Origin: Silene conica
Taxonomy: Eukaryota > Streptophyta > Magnoliopsida > Caryophyllales > Caryophyllaceae
NCBI GenBank assembly: GCA_029255685.2
Contig: CM055320.2
Coordinates: forward strand, 14,494,614 to 14,558,613
DNA: 64,000 nt
Direction: 5' to 3'
The notes under the pieces are model-generated. The model searched no databases, was not told the origin of the DNA, and saw nothing but the letters and a program-made list of their open reading frames with translations. Position numbers and translations under genes: made by a program. Below, in pieces: positions 10,831 through 23,006 of the stretch. Every line of letters begins with the position of its first letter. Position 1 is the stretch's first letter.

Positions 10831-13254
10831 GATTGATTTTGTTTAGATAGAGTGATATTGATTTTAGAACTGTTCATCCAAGGCATTGGATGACTCTTAG
10901 TCTGGTTTCGTAAACGGTTTGGATTGAAAGACCCTCCGGTCGGGCAACCGGAAGGGAAACCGGCTCTCCTTTCAAATAGTTTCCGAAGTTAGTTGAGAGC
11001 CTTTGCGTAGTATTTGCATGTTGATTTGAGATTGAGATATTGATATATATATGTTTCACATGTTATAAATGTTGGAGTATATTTGATGTTTTATGTGTTA
11101 CGTGTCGTTAACAATAGGTGGCTAGGAGAACTTTAGTCACTTCCCACTGATTGTGGCGTACATGTTTACATGTATGTAGGTACATGACAGGTTGGATTAG
11201 CTGATGGGTTACATTGGAGGCTAGCGAGCGATGATCCATTGTTCATCATTGACTTACCTTTCTTATCGTGTAGCTAGACCTAGACGTTTGGTTTTCATAC
11301 TTGAGTGCATGTAGGTATGTGTCATCCCAGGCTGTTTTGTATTTATGCTTTTCATACTTAGACTGTTATACTTATCTATGTTTTGGTTTATATCAGTTTG
11401 TACAGTTTTATTTTAATTCACCTCGTTTATCATGCATGTTAAAGTTTAAATTCCGCGTAAATTTTGGCATGTTTGTATGTTTTATTTTCCGCTGCGACGA
11501 GGGGTTTTACACAAGGACTCCCAGCCGGTAGGCCGACCGGCAGTAGGTCGACCGACTGAGAGCCCATTTTGGTGTTCTTGCGAAATGTTGGATTTAAGGT
11601 GAAGGGGTGCGCTGCAGGGTGGCCGGCCGCCGGTCCACCGACTGAGACACCTTTTGTGTATTTTCTCGCGTAAGAGTAAGGGAAGTAGGAAGTTAGGTCT
11701 CTCAGCCGGGTGGCAGGCGGCCGGTTGACCGGCTGGGGACCCCTTCCTCGTTATTTTGATTTTCAAAAGGCTGTATATGGATGGGGCTGTCAGACGGCTG
11801 ACCGGCTGAGAGTCCTATTGCACTCAAAATCATGTTTAACTTTTGATTGGCTTGTCTGATTTGCTTGAGACTCGTTCCGTGTGCCTTGTATGTGTGTTTG
11901 AGGTCCCCGGAGTTCGGGCAGCACTATATTGGGTTCAGGAATGGAGTGAGGATAGAGACCCCCCGGTCGGGAAACCGAAAGGGAAACCGGCTCTCCCTCG
12001 ACTTAGTTCCTGGGGTCGATTAAGTGTTGATTAGAGGTCAGTAAAATTAGGACTAAGGACTTGGTTGTAGTACATATCGGAATATGTCTGAATTGGGACC
12101 GCTAGAGTACGATATGTACTGATGTCTGATGCATGTCAAGGTATGTTTGAGTTAGGACCTTTAGTTTGACATGTGAGTGTTTTTGGCGTGACGGCCATGT
12201 CTAAGTTGGGACCTCTGGACCGTCTCGTGTATGGATGATGCGGTAGGAGATGTCTGAGTTGGGACGTCTGTCCTTCCGTGAGTTTGTTTGATCGTGGTGA
12301 ATTGGGTCTGAGTTGGGATTCTGATTCACTACGAAGGGTAATGGTTCTGGCTGAGTTGCGTCATGAACCATTATTAGCTGATTGGTATCCATTCGTGCTT
12401 GAGTTGGGGTTCACGGATGTATGCTACCTGACCTGTGTACCAAGTTTACCTGAGTTGGGGTGTGACTTGGACACTGCTGATTATGTTTAGTTCTTTCCTG
12501 AGTTGGGGTTAGTTCTAGATACTGCTGTTTGCATCTGTTTGCCTGAGCTGGGGTACAGTGTCAGGTGTTGCTGAGTGATTGTTTGTTTAAGAGTATTGGT
12601 TATTAGTTATTGTTCGTCCAAGGCATTGGACGACTCTTATTCTGAGTTCGTAAATGGTTTGAGGAGAAAGACCCCCCGGTCGGGCAACCGGAGGGGAGAC
12701 CGGCTCTCGCTTCAAATAGTTTCCGAAGTTAGATAGGGGTATTTGCATAAGCAAAGCATGTTGATATGAAAGCTGATATTTATATATGTACTTCGCATGT
12801 TGTGATGTTGGAGTATGTTGGATGTTTTATATGTTACGTGTTGCTAACAATAAGTGGCTAGGAGAACTCTAGTCACTCCCCACTGATTGTGGCGTACATG
12901 TTTTCATGTATGTAAGTACATGACGGTTGCTGGAGGGTTACTGAGGCTAGTGAGCGATGATCATATCATCGATGACATACCTGTTTATCGTTTAGCTGGA
13001 CCTTAGTCTTTCCATATACATTGAGTGCCTGTAGGGATATGCTATCTCAGGCTGTTTTTATACTTATGATTTTTGTACTTATGGTTTTTGTACTTAGACT
13101 TATATATTTATCTATGTTTTGTTCATTTCAGTATGTATAGTTTTGTTTAATTCGCCTCGTTCTTATCATGCATGTTAAAGTTTAAATTCCGCGTAAATTT
13201 TGGCATGTTTGTATGTTTTACTTTTTCCGCTGCGACAAGGGGTTTTACACGAGT

Positions 13255-14652
13255 GCCCACCGTCACCACCAAACCTACCATACCTTGGCTGGTCAACTCC
13301 ACCATTACCACCATATTTGACACTACATCACTTGTTGATGGCTAGGCCACCACTAATGCACTACTGTTTAAATCACCTCCTTGACTTACTGTTGGAAGTA
13401 TTGTTTCAAAAGAAGCTTATTTTATCCCACAATGATAGAATAAGTTAGGCTTTTATAGTTTATGAGTTACTTATGTTTCACTGCTAAATGTGTAATAGTA
13501 AAGGGCTCTACCACCACATGCGCTCGTGCACGCCATGCCAGGCTCGGGATTGGGGGTCTGGGCTCTAGTAGAGCACCTACGATGCGTGCCATAGACTATT
13601 TTGGAAGTGAAATCGCTTATTCTCTACACATTTTAGCATAGTTACTAACGTTGAAGTCTTCTATTACTAATTTGTGTTTTACCGTACCAATTGTGTAGTA
13701 TTCTACGGTTGATTTCAGTCTTTTTAATATTGAAATTTTAGTATTCTAAAAACGATTTATGAGGAACTTTAATGGTGCATCTAGATTCTTCTTATGTATC
13801 TTATAAATACCACATATCTTCAGCATTTTCAAACACACAACTACAATTCTCTCCTCTCTTATAGTCTCTATATTCAAAGCTCGTGGTCCTTAATTTTAGA
13901 CTTTTAGTGATCGACATAAAGAGTTAAATAGGGTGGTTCTGTTCAATGGTGGTTGTAATTACAACACGTTGAAAGAGGTGGTGTGGGTAACAGTGTGTAA
14001 AGATGAAAATCGGGTCAGTCGGGTTGGGTTTAGGTTGGGCCAAGCCGAGTAGGGTCATATCATGTTTGGGTTCGGGTTTGGGTTATACGATTTCGCCTAC
14101 CCTTTTGGGTCAAGACGAGTTCAGGCCGGGTCGTTATCAGGCCGGGTCATTTCTGGTCAAATGTGTACCGGCTCGGACATTATCTGGTCTAGTTACTCTA
14201 TCACATTACTTCATTTTCGGACTATTAAGTTTACTTTTCGACCATTATTTAGGTTTAATTACTTCATTGAGCCAAATGTATTATATTAAATACTAAATTG
14301 CTTTCATTTTGATCATCATAAGCTAAATAATTGTCAAATCATCAATTTATTAGGCTCAATGTCAGGTCTGTTTCAATTGTTCATATCGGGTCGAGTACAA
14401 GTTGCTGATAATTTAGTCGGGTCATGTCAGGTTAATTAAGGGTCGTCATCGAGTCGGATCAGGTTTGTTTTTATTTGCAATATTATCAGGTTCTGTCGGA
14501 TCAAATTTGCTTAGGTCGGTATTAATCGCCTCACTCGAGTCAGGTCAGACTTGTGAGCTCAAGGGGTAAGTGGTGCTCGTGGTTGTGGTTGAGGGTGGTG
14601 AGTGGCATGGTGGGTGATGGTAGTGGGGTAGTCCTTGGGATTTAGTTTACTA
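13255..14652. other. Intergenic, partly low-complexity
   Basis: No gene was found. 13255-13370 is C/A-rich (ccacc motifs). 14005-14170 and 14385-14560 are full of gggtcgggtt/gtcaggtc-like degenerate motifs, as in the interior of the hAT MITE at 5635, but termini could not be set. Confidence 0.45.
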
Positions 14653-14708
14653 CTCCCTCCGTAATAGAGTAAGTGTAAACATCTTATTGGGACCGTGGTA
14701 AGAGGGAG
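14653..14708. mobile_element. Very short Stowaway-like derivative (56 bp)
   Basis: ctccctccgt and agagggag form inverted ends, flanked by TA at 14651-14652 and 14709-14710. At 56 bp it is an extreme internal-deletion form, or chance. Confidence 0.4.
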
Positions 14709-14893
14709 TATATTAATAAAAGGGTATATTGGTGATTTCACCGAATTTGTTAACGAAGAATGACTTTGCTATTGATAATATCGGAGGCCTATATCTTGGT
14801 AATTGGTATTGATTATAACTTTTTTTAAAATCTGATACTAAAGTATAAAATTTTGGCATAAAATTGGGTAATGTTTATCAATTTTTCTATAAA

Positions 14894-15998
14894 CTAGTTT
14901 TAAACCCGTGCAAATTGCACGGGTATATTTTTAGAAAAATGTAGCGCATAATTAATATTATCGAATAGTGTCAATAATACGTAAATATTTTGCATTCAAT
15001 TTTTATTATATTGATAATACGTTAAAATACATATTTTAAATAAAATTTAGCACATTAAATTGAGTACCCAAAAATGTAAATATTACTATAAAATCAAAAC
15101 AGTTGTTCAAATGAATAACGATTACATTATCCTTCAACAAAACATAAATATAAAATTAAAATTTCTCAAACTAATTTGATTCTAAGTACTGAAAAATTTC
15201 GTGATAAACTACATTAGGTCGTTTTGTTGGATATATGCTTATCATCATCACAAATCAGAAGTTTCAAGCCTTGTTTGTTTGTAACCCTGGAAATCGCCAC
15301 GTAAAGCTGGCCATGACTAAAAACAGGTCGTGGAAAATAGATGCTGACTTGAGATAAAGATTGTCCTTAACTCTTATTAATCGTCATAGCAAAGCAAACA
15401 GAAACAGGGGTGCAGAATCTACGATTTTGGGCATTTATTTAGAAAATGTAGTATATTAAGCTGTTATTGTGCATGAAAATCATCAAATATTATGCGGGAT
15501 CCACCTGAGTACGCCATTAACTCATATTAACTCATAATCAGATTATAATTTGCGTGGAGGAGTTTATAATTTTTATTACGCCATTAACTCGTAATCAGAT
15601 TATAATTTGCGTGGAGGAGTTTATAATATTTTTTTCCTGATTGTATATTAATACTACGTTATTTCAATCATGTTTAAAATTTTGTATGTTCGGTTTATTA
15701 TTGTTGTAAATTGTTATTAATTATAATATTCAAATCATCTAAATAAATTGTGGTCTAATTATCACAATGTCTATTTCTAATTAATAAAATAAAACAAAAA
15801 TGTGCGTAATGTTTCGTAATCTACGATTTTAGGCATTTATTTAGAATACGTAGAATATTAGGCGGTTATTGTACAGGGAAATCATAAAGTATTGTGCGGG
15901 ACCCACCTGGTTGAATTAAAAAAAAAAAATTATAACTTGGATGAATGACGTGGCGCAACCACAGCCTGATAAATGTTTCAGAATTTATATAGATAAGA
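14894..15998 (-). mobile_element. Helitron (non-autonomous) with helicase remnant
   Basis: On the minus strand it starts TCTTATCTATATAAATTC and ends with a hairpin (acccgtgc/gcacgggt) followed 6 bases later by CTAG. The host bases are A and T, as expected for Helitron insertion between A and T without duplication. It is 1105 bp. A 58-bp tandem duplication (ttgcgtggaggagtttataa within) lies at about 15515-15630. The copy at 23007-23897 shares both ends and this duplication but lacks the helicase segment. Confidence 0.88.
15214..15414 (-). pseudogene. Helitron helicase (PIF1-like) C-terminal fragment
   Basis: The minus-strand frame reads ...CFAMTINKS-stop-GQSL..., then YFPRPVFSHGQLYVAISRVT and NKQGLKLLI, before a terminal stop at 15214-15216. 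FAMTINKSQGQSL and FSHGQLYVALSRVT are the conserved C-terminal motifs of the PIF1-type helicase in Helitron Rep-helicase proteins. The glutamine after the first S of KSQGQ is a TAA stop here, and everything upstream is missing. It is thus a dead remnant of the family's own transposition protein rather than a captured host gene. Confidence 0.88.
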
Positions 15999-16354
15999 TC
16001 CTATATTGAAATCTACATCTGTCTTTGTTTTAATTTCCAACCACAAATGGTAACCAAGCACAAAATTTGGTCACTTAATAAGTTTCCTTTTCCTTAGCTT
16101 GAATTGCTCTCTGTGTGCTGGACTGCTGGTAGTACATGTGGGCATGTATGTAGCTGTACAAGTCTCGATCCAGATTTCTAGCCTAGCTTTTATGACAACT
16201 TTTCATTCTGTACTGTGTAGGTCTAGCAGCAAGGTATTTAGCCTCTACAAGAAAACAAGCAAGGACAATGAGTAGTTTACCGATTATCACAGGACACTTC
16301 AATACTTCAATACAAACGGAAAAAGGATCCATTTTCCTTATCAACCCATCGACT
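15999..16354. other. Intergenic stretch
   Basis: No gene or repeat end was recognised. The sequence is moderately A+T-rich. Confidence 0.5.
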
Positions 16355-16357
16355 TAA

Positions 16358-16689
16358 GACCATCCCCAAGTAAGGTCAATTGCTAGATCAATTGCTTGTT
16401 TGGGTCAAGTTAATTACAATTAAGTGAAGATTAAGATTGACCCAATGGTGTTGAGGGTCAATTTGTGACCCAAGGTGGAGTAAATTGACTCCCCAATTGA
16501 CCCCTTACGTGGCAAACTCTCATTGGTTACGAATTAGAATAAGAAAAAAAAGAAAAGAAAAACTATGTTATTGACTCGATTAAATCGACTTTCTGCTTGG
16601 GAGGGTAAGAGGGTCAATGTCAATAAGGTAAGATTAAGGGTTAATACGTAAATGACTCGATTAAATCGACCTTTTGCTTGGGGATGGTC
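16358..16689. mobile_element. MITE with TAA duplication (PIF/Harbinger-like)
   Basis: The termini gaccatccccaag and cttggggatggtc are perfect inverted repeats, and TAA flanks both sides (16355-16357 and 16690-16692). A 3-bp TAA duplication is typical of PIF/Harbinger (Tourist) MITEs. Inside, gactcgattaaatcgac-type palindromes recur. No coding. Confidence 0.75.
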
Positions 16690-18892
16690 TAAGAACAACT
16701 ACAATGGTTCCATATAAAATACCAGAGCTATCTAACTGTGGCTTTGGGCCGGACATGAGTCGGGTTGAAAGGAAAAAATATGCCCTATATAGCGGGAGGG
16801 TTGGGCCAAAATAACGGGTCACTTCTCCTTACCCTTACCCGCCCACCTGCTAATTTCGGGCAACCTGTGGGCTGCCTGACTCATATTCTTCTGTTAACTT
16901 CTGAGAAATTATTAATTAAGTAATTAACAACGCGATAAACTTGCAAAACCGATATTGAATTAAGTTCTTAGTTCTTAACATCAATATACAAAATAGAAGG
17001 ACGACTAACTTGGTCATCTGAATATTAAGTTCCAAATCCAAACAAGAGTAAAAACTAAGCAAAAAAATAATTATATATTAATTGCTCATATTAATTTAGT
17101 AGGCCGGATGGGTCAGCCCGTTTTACATTTCTCTTCTCCGTGCCCGACCCGTTTACTAAAATGGGCTGGGCCGGGTTTGCCCCTAACTGTTTTTTCAAAA
17201 AAATGATGTCCAAACCCGGTAAAAATTTGGGCCAGATGAGCCGGGTTTTCGGACGGTACCGCCCATGAACAACTCTAATAAATACCTACTTGCAATTATT
17301 GTAAATTATCAAACATGTTGCTCACCATTGAAGTACAAAAATATGTTGCCGCTTATAAGACAGTATGTCTTTGTCAAACTACGGAACTTGAAATAAAATA
17401 AATAATAACTAAACAATAAAATAATTAATATTACAATATTTTTATGTTATGTGGGGTCATGTAACCTAAATCTTTTGTAGGCCAAATTGTCATTAAATTA
17501 AAGAATGTCGTAACTTAAAAACACTATTATTGCTTAAAAAAATAATGAATCAAGACAAACTACAAGTCGACGTTTTCCATCCGTCATGAGATTTAGTAAG
17601 CATTAACAATTTCCTATAAATGCTACGGAGTATTAACGATCTCTATAACTAGTATTAACCCGTGTAAAAATGTAAGGGTTGCTTATTAAAATTCTAATAT
17701 TCAAAATTTGTTTAGAATAATGCGAATATAAATCGACATTATTATTTTCATTGCTACAAATTAAACACCAATGATGCGGATGTAATTTGTTGTTTTTATT
17801 TTAAAATAGCGATTAGTTTATCATTCTTTCAATCAATTCAATTCGATTAACTTTGGCCGAGTTAAAAATATATGAGGAGTAACATTGTGCATTCTACGTA
17901 ATTTGTTGATGACTAATAGTAACTCCAAATTAATACACATACCTAAACAACCATAGCAAAAAAATTGGGCTCAAATTTAAATTGAGTCCGCACTAAAAAT
18001 AAGCATTAGACACTACCACATATGAAATGAATTTATTTTCTATCACCTAAACGCCACATACTAACCTTAATCTTTTACTGCCACGGTACATTGCTATTTT
18101 GCTACCTGTCATTTTAGTAATTTGATATTACCTTCAAATCATAATACTCCATATTATTTACACAATTTTCTTTATACCATGTCTATACCTTTAATTTCGG
18201 GGTCACGTTCAAATTAATCTAATCATTTCTTATTTTTGTTCTTAATTTACTACCCATCTACTCTTTGCCTCAACTATGTTACTTTGCATCATGTTGAACA
18301 TATTTGGGTTAAATCATTGTTAAAGATCCATGTACGTATATAACTAATATCTCTGCAACTTTTAAATTAACTATAACATTTAAACTGTTTGTAAATTAAT
18401 TTTTGAAATAAAAATTATATTGTATGTAATATTAGTTTAATCTATATTCGTTTTTTTTAAACTTTCAGATCAGTAAGCTTTTAAAACTCCGTGATTATTA
18501 TCTTTTCAATATTTTTAAGGTTGTTAAATTCGAAAAAAAAAGGTATCTTATAATTTTTTAATATCTTAATTTCGTAAAGAGAGATATTCGTTATTTTATA
18601 ACCAAATTAAGATTTTACTATTATTCAAATGATATGATAACTTAATTACAAATAACAGATTTTTCTATGACATAATATTTGTTAGATCTGATAATTTATA
18701 TAATTCCAGTATAGTAGCTTGTTTTTTAAAAGATTCAGCTCTATAATTATTTTATCCATGTTTTTCAACAGAGTATTCTGTAATAGTTTATTAACATCAA
18801 CCGTGAGTTTACATAAACTTATACGACCAATTTTACGTACAAACATAAACGAAGAGGTTTTCCAAAAATAAAATCCATATTCTTTTGGAAAA
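16690..18892. other. Intergenic, with hAT-like and Helitron-like relics
   Basis: 16735-17275 is rich in gggccgg/cccgacc motifs and ends in cgcccatgaacaactct, resembling a decayed hAT non-autonomous element. At 17659 ctagtattaacccgtgta resembles a decayed Helitron 3' end on the minus strand, but the hairpin is imperfect. The rest is A+T-rich with no gene. Confidence 0.35.
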
Positions 18893-19140
18893 TCTAACAA
18901 ATATAATCCCAACTATCACTCTTCTTCTCAAAATAATCTCAACTGTCAATAATATTCTTGCAATAATCCCAACTTTCATACCACTCTTCTCAAAATAATC
19001 CCAACTATCACTCTTCTTCTTAAGACTTACCAGCCACACATTTTGGGAAGGGTGGTATGAAAGTTGAGATTATTGCGAGAATATTGATAGTCGGATTATT
19101 TTGAGAAGAAGGCTGATAGTTGAGATTATATTTGTTAAAT
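18893..19140. repeat. Large inverted repeat (foldback, ~95-bp arms)
   Basis: The arm at about 18893-18990 (aacaaatataatcccaact... to ...caactttcataccac) is inverted at about 19050-19140 with few mismatches, around a spacer of roughly 60 bp. The spacer itself holds a partial second copy of the left arm (18985-19022). Transcription would give a long near-perfect hairpin. No TSD was recognised. Confidence 0.65.
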
Positions 19141-19428
19141 TTTCCTATACTTTTTGGTGTGAGACCCACACTTACCTTTTTAAAAAAAAACTGTTATATT
19201 TAAGTATTTAACGATGTGGGTTAATGATAATGAATTAAATGTTCTTTCTAGAATTCGGTGCACAACACTTTTTGTATTTATTATGTAGGTTATACATATA
19301 CTTTAATGTAAATTATTTACGTGTCATGAGAAGTCTAACATATAATTTGAGAAAACATGTCCAAAGTTCAAATATAGTTACCCATTATCTAATATAATGT
19401 TTTACAACTTTACGTAATAAGATAACAG
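19141..19428. other. Intergenic stretch
   Basis: Nothing recognisable. Confidence 0.5.
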
Positions 19429-19431
19429 TAG

Positions 19432-19807
19432 GGCCCTGTTTGGTAAACAACATATTGACCAATTTTTAGCCTATTGAAAGCTTTTAGCAAGTTTGACCAG
19501 TCAATATGCTAATTTTCGTGTTTGGTAAACAACATATTAAAACAGCATATTTGGGGTCAATATGCTATTTTACAATATGTTGATTGCCCCAACATATTGG
19601 TTAGCATATTGTAAAATAGGAAAGTTTATTTCATTTTATAAAGAAAATTAAGAATCTACTAATCCTAATCTGCCAATAACCAAACACTCAAATTAATTAT
19701 GCTAGTTATAATATGCTAGTCAAACCTTCTATTGTAATCTGCTATTTGTAATCCGCCATTACAATCTGCTTATGCTAAAATTAATCCGCTGTTTACCAAA
19801 CAGGGCC
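19432..19807. mobile_element. MITE with ggccctgtttggtaaaca ends (Tourist/PIF-like)
   Basis: An 18-bp perfect terminal inverted repeat (ggccctgtttggtaaaca) is flanked by TAG on both sides (19429-19431 and 19808-19810). The interior alternates agcatattg/caatatgct-type motifs. A diverged partial relative is at 45713-45985. The exact superfamily is uncertain, since TAG is not the canonical TWA. Confidence 0.7.
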
Positions 19808-19810
19808 TAG

Positions 19811-20339
19811 GTCTTTTGAAAGACCGTTTTTTAATAGGCTTATTGAGAGATTATAGTACAAATTCAAGAAAACGTGGTCTCAAAAGTAATAAGATGAGTA
19901 TATTTGTTATATAAATAAGTACTAAAATACAATAGTACGATTAATGGCAAAGAGCCACGAAATCCCTTTACTATAAAAGGGATAGCTTTTAGAGGCTTCT
20001 CATTGGCCGAATCATTTAGGGTAGATGGGTCCTACCATTATCTTCTTCTATTTAATTAATCTCTCTCCTCCATTTTTTTTTTTTACAAACTTTCAATTTC
20101 AAAATATTCATTTTCATATTTTAAGTTTATGATACAAACTTTATTTCCACAAAATTTTATGCAGAACAAAAAGAAAAAAAAAATGAAAAAATGTTTTGAA
20201 ATTCATATGTTTTAACAATTATAAATTAATAAATCTCAAACTACTAAATTAAAAAATAACAACCAAAATGAATAATAACAAATAAAATATAGACAAGTAA
20301 TTTATATAATTATACACCAAATTTAACACGGAGATCCAA
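19811..20339. other. Intergenic A+T-rich stretch
   Basis: No gene was recognised. It ends at the Helitron insertion point (A|T). Confidence 0.5.
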
Positions 20340-22755
20340 TCTATCTATATATAAGTATAAAACAAAAACCACTAAATATTTACTGGACACGTGTCAAACA
20401 ATGGTGAATTATTTTCCCGCCTAACTTAAAATCCTAATAATTATTCTTACTAATTTTCATTATCATAGTTTTATTCCTAAATTATCTACTTTAGAAAAGA
20501 TTACATATCTTTACCCAAAAGAAATATCTTTCTTCAAGATTATTATAGCCGTATAAGATATATCTAGCAAAAATTTCCAATTTATATATAATAATAAAAC
20601 ATAAACCACTACCATATTACTTTTCCCGCCTATTTATCCACCTTCCAACCTTAACCCACTAAAGATATTATCATAATTAATTACAAAATATTATTCTAAC
20701 TATCTTCCTAGAATATAGTCATAAACAACTAAAATTCATATTATACATAATAACATTAATAGTATAAGATACCTAAAATTCCTACTTTTACTTATCTAAC
20801 TATCTTCCCAAAATATAAATTGTTTACCAATTTACCAATAAACTATATGTTACATAAAATAGTAGATGTGTCAAATATAGTCATATTTGACCAATATTTG
20901 GCAATATATGGCTTATCATAGAGGGTGAGCTAAAATATAAATTTAAACACGACGTATATTTACAGAAAAATAATTAATAACTTTAAAATATGTAAAAAAT
21001 ATAATACGGTGACAGATGACGGACAATCATGGACAAATAATTTAATTAAGATAGTTATGAATATATAGATATATATGACGATACATATGCTTAAAATCAA
21101 AAGTTTCCCAAATTCTCATTTGTAACGGATATAGAGACTTGCTATATCACGCCCCCTGTTTTACTTATTACGCCTCCTATTTTTCAATTTATTCCAAATT
21201 TGCCCTTATATTAGCTTTAGTAAAAAAAATATTTTGTTTTATCATAAAGTGTTTTTAAAACAATGTTTATAATAATTGTTTTATTTTTGTGACGATTTAA
21301 ATTATACGGTATATCGTTATTGATGTATTTGGTTTGGCAATTTGTATTATATGTAATTTACGGTTTATTGTTATTAAAATCTTATGACGGTCTAAAAAGC
21401 AATTAATTTCCCAAACATTCACTCATATTTTGTTCTTATCCCACAAATAACAAAAAAGAAAAAGAAAAAAAAAAGAGTAAAAATACACCAAATTGTGGTG
21501 CCGTATAAATTACAGGGCACCACCATGATACTGCCGTGTAATTGACGCGGCATCGCTATTGGGTGTGTTTTTTTTTCTCTTTTTTTTATTTGTGTTTGTG
21601 AGATAAGAACAAATTATGAGTGATTGTTTTGGAAATTAATTACTTTTCAGACTGTCTTAATATTTTAATAATAATAAACCGTAAATTACATATAATACAA
21701 ATCGCCAAACCAAATAAATCAATAATGATATACCGTATAATATAAATCGTTACAAAAATAAAACAATTATTATAAAGATCGTTTCAAAAACACTTTAAGA
21801 TAATGTTGATTCGCACTGGATTCGTTGTTAAATTACGAACCTATATAAGACTGTCTTAGCATAATAATAATAATTCAAAATGAACAACCTACCCGTTTTT
21901 TAGCTTTTAATTTGAATTAATATTAACTACTAATATTATATTAGCTCATTTATCTTGCGATAAAATAGCTATCAAATATTATAGATTCTATTATTTTGTA
22001 TTATTTACATACATATAATTATATAAGTACCAAACTTATAGTTTTGGGACATTTTCTTACCAGGTTATATATTGGCTATTCTGAATGACATAATTAGCTA
22101 ATTACTAATGGGTCGTTTTCAACATAACTATGTTCTACCAAGGGTGTTGGATAAAAATACTTATATTAATTTAGGGTAAAACCATGTAGTAAAAGTGTAT
22201 ATGCAATTCACCAAAAATGGTTAGTAACGGGTTTTACACTCTGTTTTGTTTTGCTGAAAAAAGTTGAACCGAACTGGTCGTAGTGAAGCTAAATTACCTC
22301 GAAAAAGTGTTAATTTGTCATGAGATGAGTTGAACTAAACTGAATTAAACTGAACTGAACTAAATGAAGCTGAATTTAACTATGCATAGCCTATTCCATT
22401 CTATGTCATTAATAATTATACGAACGTTTTTGTATTAGTTTAAGAACATATGAAAAACATACGATATTCATTTTTTATGTGTACCTTTTAATTTTAATTA
22501 TTTTGATCATGTGTATTTTGATTATTAAATTAAAATAGGGACGTGTCGATGTCAGTGAGGCATGTACCCTTAAATTTAATTAATGTTAAAAGTATAATAA
22601 ACGTTGAATTTAAATTTAATATACTTTTATTTGTATTTGTAAAATATTGTACATTTATATTTAAATAAAATAATACTACAATTATAAAATCTTAAATGTC
22701 TATTTATATATATTTTTTAATATGCCCGTGCAATTTTGCACGGGTCCTAAACTAG
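20340..22755 (+). mobile_element. Helitron (non-autonomous), 2.4 kb, with duplicated 5' end
   Basis: The 5' end TCTATCTATATATAAG follows a host A. The 3' end has the hairpin cccgtgca/tgcacggg, then CTAG and a host T (22756). A second 5'-end-like segment (tccaatttatatataata...aaaccact...tttcccgcc) begins near 20577, so two 5' ends lie in tandem. An inverted repeat of about 600 bp (21195-21815) sits inside. No Rep or helicase motif was found. Confidence 0.85.
21195..21815. repeat. Foldback element inside the Helitron
   Basis: The arms (about 21225-21470 and 21575-21815) are inverted copies. They include ttataataattgttttatt, then tttggtttggcaatttgta, then acggtttattgttattaaa in the left arm and their complements on the right. 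The loop carries caccaaattgtggtgccg...gggtgtg, itself partly self-complementary. A MULE/foldback insertion is likely, though no flanking duplication could be fixed. Confidence 0.7.
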
Positions 22756-22756
22756 T

Positions 22757-23006
22757 ACAAATAATAAAGGTATAAAATAATAGTCTCTCAATAATTTATT
22801 AAACATCTCCCACAAATTTTAGTGATTAGATTTTATAGTTTGCGAAAAGTTCGTGATATATTTAAAAATCACCGATATTTATCATTCCCTAGTCCTACCA
22901 CAGTAGTACCACCTAACCACGGATCACCTACCACCACGTCCACCAGGAATGTACTATTTTGTCATGATGTCTGATAATCAGGATTAATTAGGGAATTAAT
23001 TAAGAA
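22757..23006. other. Spacer between two Helitrons
   Basis: 251 bp with no recognisable feature. Two Helitrons in opposite orientation face each other with their 3' ends here. Confidence 0.5.

Larger units (their letters stand above)
8737..11511 (+). mobile_element. Solo LTR (inner copy) of the same family
   Basis: It starts tgtaacatcccgtattttcg at 8737 and ends ggggttttaca at 11511. The flanking 5-mers are caggg (8732-8736) and caagg (11512-11516), one mismatch apart and consistent with an aged TSD. The sequence aligns along its whole length with the two halves of the outer copy (7802-8736 and 11512-13249). It therefore inserted into a relative and later became a solo LTR too. Confidence 0.75.
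7802..13249 (+). mobile_element. Solo LTR (outer copy), gypsy-like, interrupted by a second solo LTR
   Basis: The copy begins tgtaacatcccg at 7802 and ends ggggttttaca at 13249, so it has TG...CA ends. The perfect 5-bp duplication cgagt lies at 7797-7801 and 13250-13254. Removing the inner copy (8737-11511) leaves about 2.67 kb, close to the inner copy's 2.78 kb. No internal domain, primer-binding site or polyprotein exists, so this is a solo LTR left by LTR-LTR recombination. The gypsy label is inferred from the TGTAACATCCCG-type start and large size. Confidence 0.8.

Noticed and set aside
17655..17700. A fourth Helitron 3' end
   Set aside because: CTAG and a cccgtg motif are present, but the hairpin arms do not pair well and no 5' end was found.
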